Assembly: GCA_009781675.1 (NCBI GenBank)
Contig: WQVG01000001.1
Coordinates: forward strand, 1-64,000
Origin: Candidatus Bathycorpusculum acetigenes
GTDB lineage: Archaea > Thermoproteota > Bathyarchaeia > Bathyarchaeales > Bathycorpusculaceae
Reading direction: 5' to 3'
Length of the DNA: 64,000 bases
Position numbers and translations under genes: made by a program. Within the stretch, counting starts at the first letter, position 1. Every line of letters starts with the position of its first letter. Below the pieces are notes generated by a model. That model saw only the letters and a list, made by a program, of their open reading frames with translations, was not told the origin of the DNA and ran no database searches. Below are positions 62,960-64,000 of this stretch, piece after piece.

Positions 62960-64000
62960 TTAGGTTTTGACTTTTTGGGCTATTTGCACGCCATAGTCAA
63001 AGCATTTTTTGAGTTCTTCTTCAGTGGGAACCCATTTTAGCTCGACGCTGGGGGCCATCACTTCAAAACCTGCTTCTTTTACCATCTTTACCATGTTTTG
63101 TACGGCGCCGCCGCCCCAGCCATATGAGCCAAAAAAGCCCCAGAGTTTACCCTTAGGTTTTAATCCGGTGATGTAGGTGAGAAACATGCTAACTGAGGGG
63201 AACATACCGTTGTTGAGTGTGGGTGACCCTACCAAGACTATTTTGGAATCGGTGATTTCGGTGACTATATCAGTGTTTTCGGTGCATCGTAGTTTAAACA
63301 GTTTGGCTTCGATGCCCTGGCTTGCGATCCCATCACCGATCGCTCGAGCCATCTTGTTGGTGCTGTCCCACATGGTGTCAAAGACTATGGCTACTTTTGG
63401 CTTCACGGTTTTGCCGGTTGCCCAGTCCATATAGGCATTGATGATTTTCATAGGATCTTTGCGCCAAATGACACCGTGGCTGGGTGCGATGATGTCGATG
63501 GGTAGCTTCATATCGATAACTTCTTGGATTTTCTTAACTATGAGTGGCGCGAATGGGGTGAGAATATTACTGTAGTAGGTGATAGCCTCCTCCATCAGAA
63601 CTACTTGGTCAACTTCATCGTCAAAACGGCCTGAGCTGGCAAGATGTTGTCCAAAAGCATCGTTTGGCATCAGAACTTTGTCTTCAACTACGTAGGTGAA
63701 CATACTATCAGGCCAGTGTAGCATCGGGGCCTCAAGGAACGTGAGCGTTTTTTTACCTAAACTGATTTTATCTCCGGATTTTACGATTTCAACCCGTTCG
63801 AATTCAGCTCCGTAGTGTTTGATGAGTTCTTCCTTACCCCGAGTGGTGGCATAGATTTTGGCGTTTTTAGCGAGTTTAGCGATGATGGGCAGACCACTTG
63901 AATGATCCATCTCCACATGATTGACTATTATGTAGTCGATTTTTTCAAGGCTGGTTAATTCTGAGATATGGGTGATCAATTCATTGCAGAACGTCGCTTT
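62960..64000 (-). CDS. fprA: FprA-type flavodiiron protein, 5' end beyond the right edge
   Basis: An F420H2 oxidase or nitric-oxide reductase family member that protects from oxygen. Visible from the right edge inwards: NELITHISELTSLEKIDYIIVNH, the diiron motif HVEMDHSSG, further ligands in LHWPDSMF and DAFGQHL, SHGVIW, and a C-terminal flavodoxin domain (VAIVFDTMWDSTNKMA, then VGSPTLNNGMFPS, then GSYGWGGG). The start codon is not in the window: the frame is open through base 64000, and the missing N-terminus should hold about 60 residues. In this family FprA from archaea uses F420H2, consistent with cofE and the FrhB-like gene. Confidence 0.9.
   Translation of the reverse strand, partial: KATFCNELITHISELTSLEKIDYIIVNHVEMDHSSGLPIIAKLAKNAKIYATTRGKEELIKHYGAEFERVEIVKSGDKISLGKKTLTFLEAPMLHWPDSMFTYVVEDKVLMPNDAFGQHLASSGRFDDEVDQVVLMEEAITYYSNILTPFAPLIVKKIQEVIDMKLPIDIIAPSHGVIWRKDPMKIINAYMDWATGKTVKPKVAIVFDTMWDSTNKMARAIGDGIASQGIEAKLFKLRCTENTDIVTEITDSKIVLVGSPTLNNGMFPSVSMFLTYITGLKPKGKLWGFFGSYGWGGGAVQNMVKMVKEAGFEVMAPSVELKWVPTEEELKKCFDYGVQIAQKVKT

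Noticed and set aside
1-64000. CRISPR arrays, tRNA or rRNA genes
   Set aside because: No regularly spaced repeats and no tRNA T-arm or rRNA signatures were seen on either strand.

Overview
The window is archaeal. It carries transcription factor B, Gar1, ribosomal proteins L7Ae, S28e and L24e, an RtcB RNA ligase, two deoxyhypusine-synthase family proteins, a UbiA prenyltransferase of the archaeal lipid type, a coenzyme F420 gene, and tetrahydromethanopterin (H4MPT) enzymes with a complete five-subunit CO dehydrogenase/acetyl-CoA synthase (ACS/CODH) operon. There are no methanogenesis genes here. This gene set, with a MetF-like protein instead of Mer, resembles Bathyarchaeia (possibly acetogenic). 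That assignment is inference from gene content only.

Layout. 1-2.4 kb: the end of an upstream gene, an NADP-type methylene-H4MPT dehydrogenase and an MscS channel. 2.5-8.8 kb (minus strand): a compact lysine operon dapA-dapB-asd-lysA-dapF-dapL, the one-step LL-diaminopimelate aminotransferase route. 9.3-11.8 kb: a minus-strand ribosomal cluster L7Ae-S28e-L24e, then gar1-tfb on the plus strand. 11.8-14.7 kb: an accessory patch with a short unlisted ORF, an AT-rich acyl-adenylate ligase that looks transferred, an orphan C-terminal reading frame and a small membrane protein. 14.7-25.7 kb: a metallo-beta-lactamase protein, RtcB, regulators, cysK/cysE, an ABC-2 exporter, small conserved archaeal proteins, a PadR-TRASH regulator and an FAD oxidoreductase.

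25.7-28.4 kb: a tight four-gene set of zinc ribbon protein, coiled-coil protein, SPFH protein with two zinc ribbons and a small membrane protein. It looks like a membrane-associated module related in layout to bacterial pspA-ydjGHI. 28.6-42 kb: a methyltransferase, a large secreted beta-propeller protein with a membrane-bound HTH partner, cobalamin CbiB, a B12 radical SAM enzyme, two deoxyhypusine-synthase paralogues, an SCP2 protein, CofE, and an ISAzo13-type transposase that has lost catalytic residues.

42-55 kb is the carbon-fixation core: a MetF-like reductase and an FrhB-like F420 protein (minus strand), then CooC, a beta-helix protein, a second CooC and cdhABCDE (plus strand). 54.9-62.8 kb: a divergent cis-prenyltransferase-like gene overlapping a UbiA-type synthase, then purF-purD-HAD-ftr-pfkB, with adjacent or overlapping genes from purD onward. 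An FprA-type flavodiiron protein runs off the right edge. Together Ftr, the dehydrogenase, the MetF-like protein and ACS/CODH supply most of an H4MPT Wood-Ljungdahl pathway. Formylmethanofuran dehydrogenase and cyclohydrolase are not in the window.
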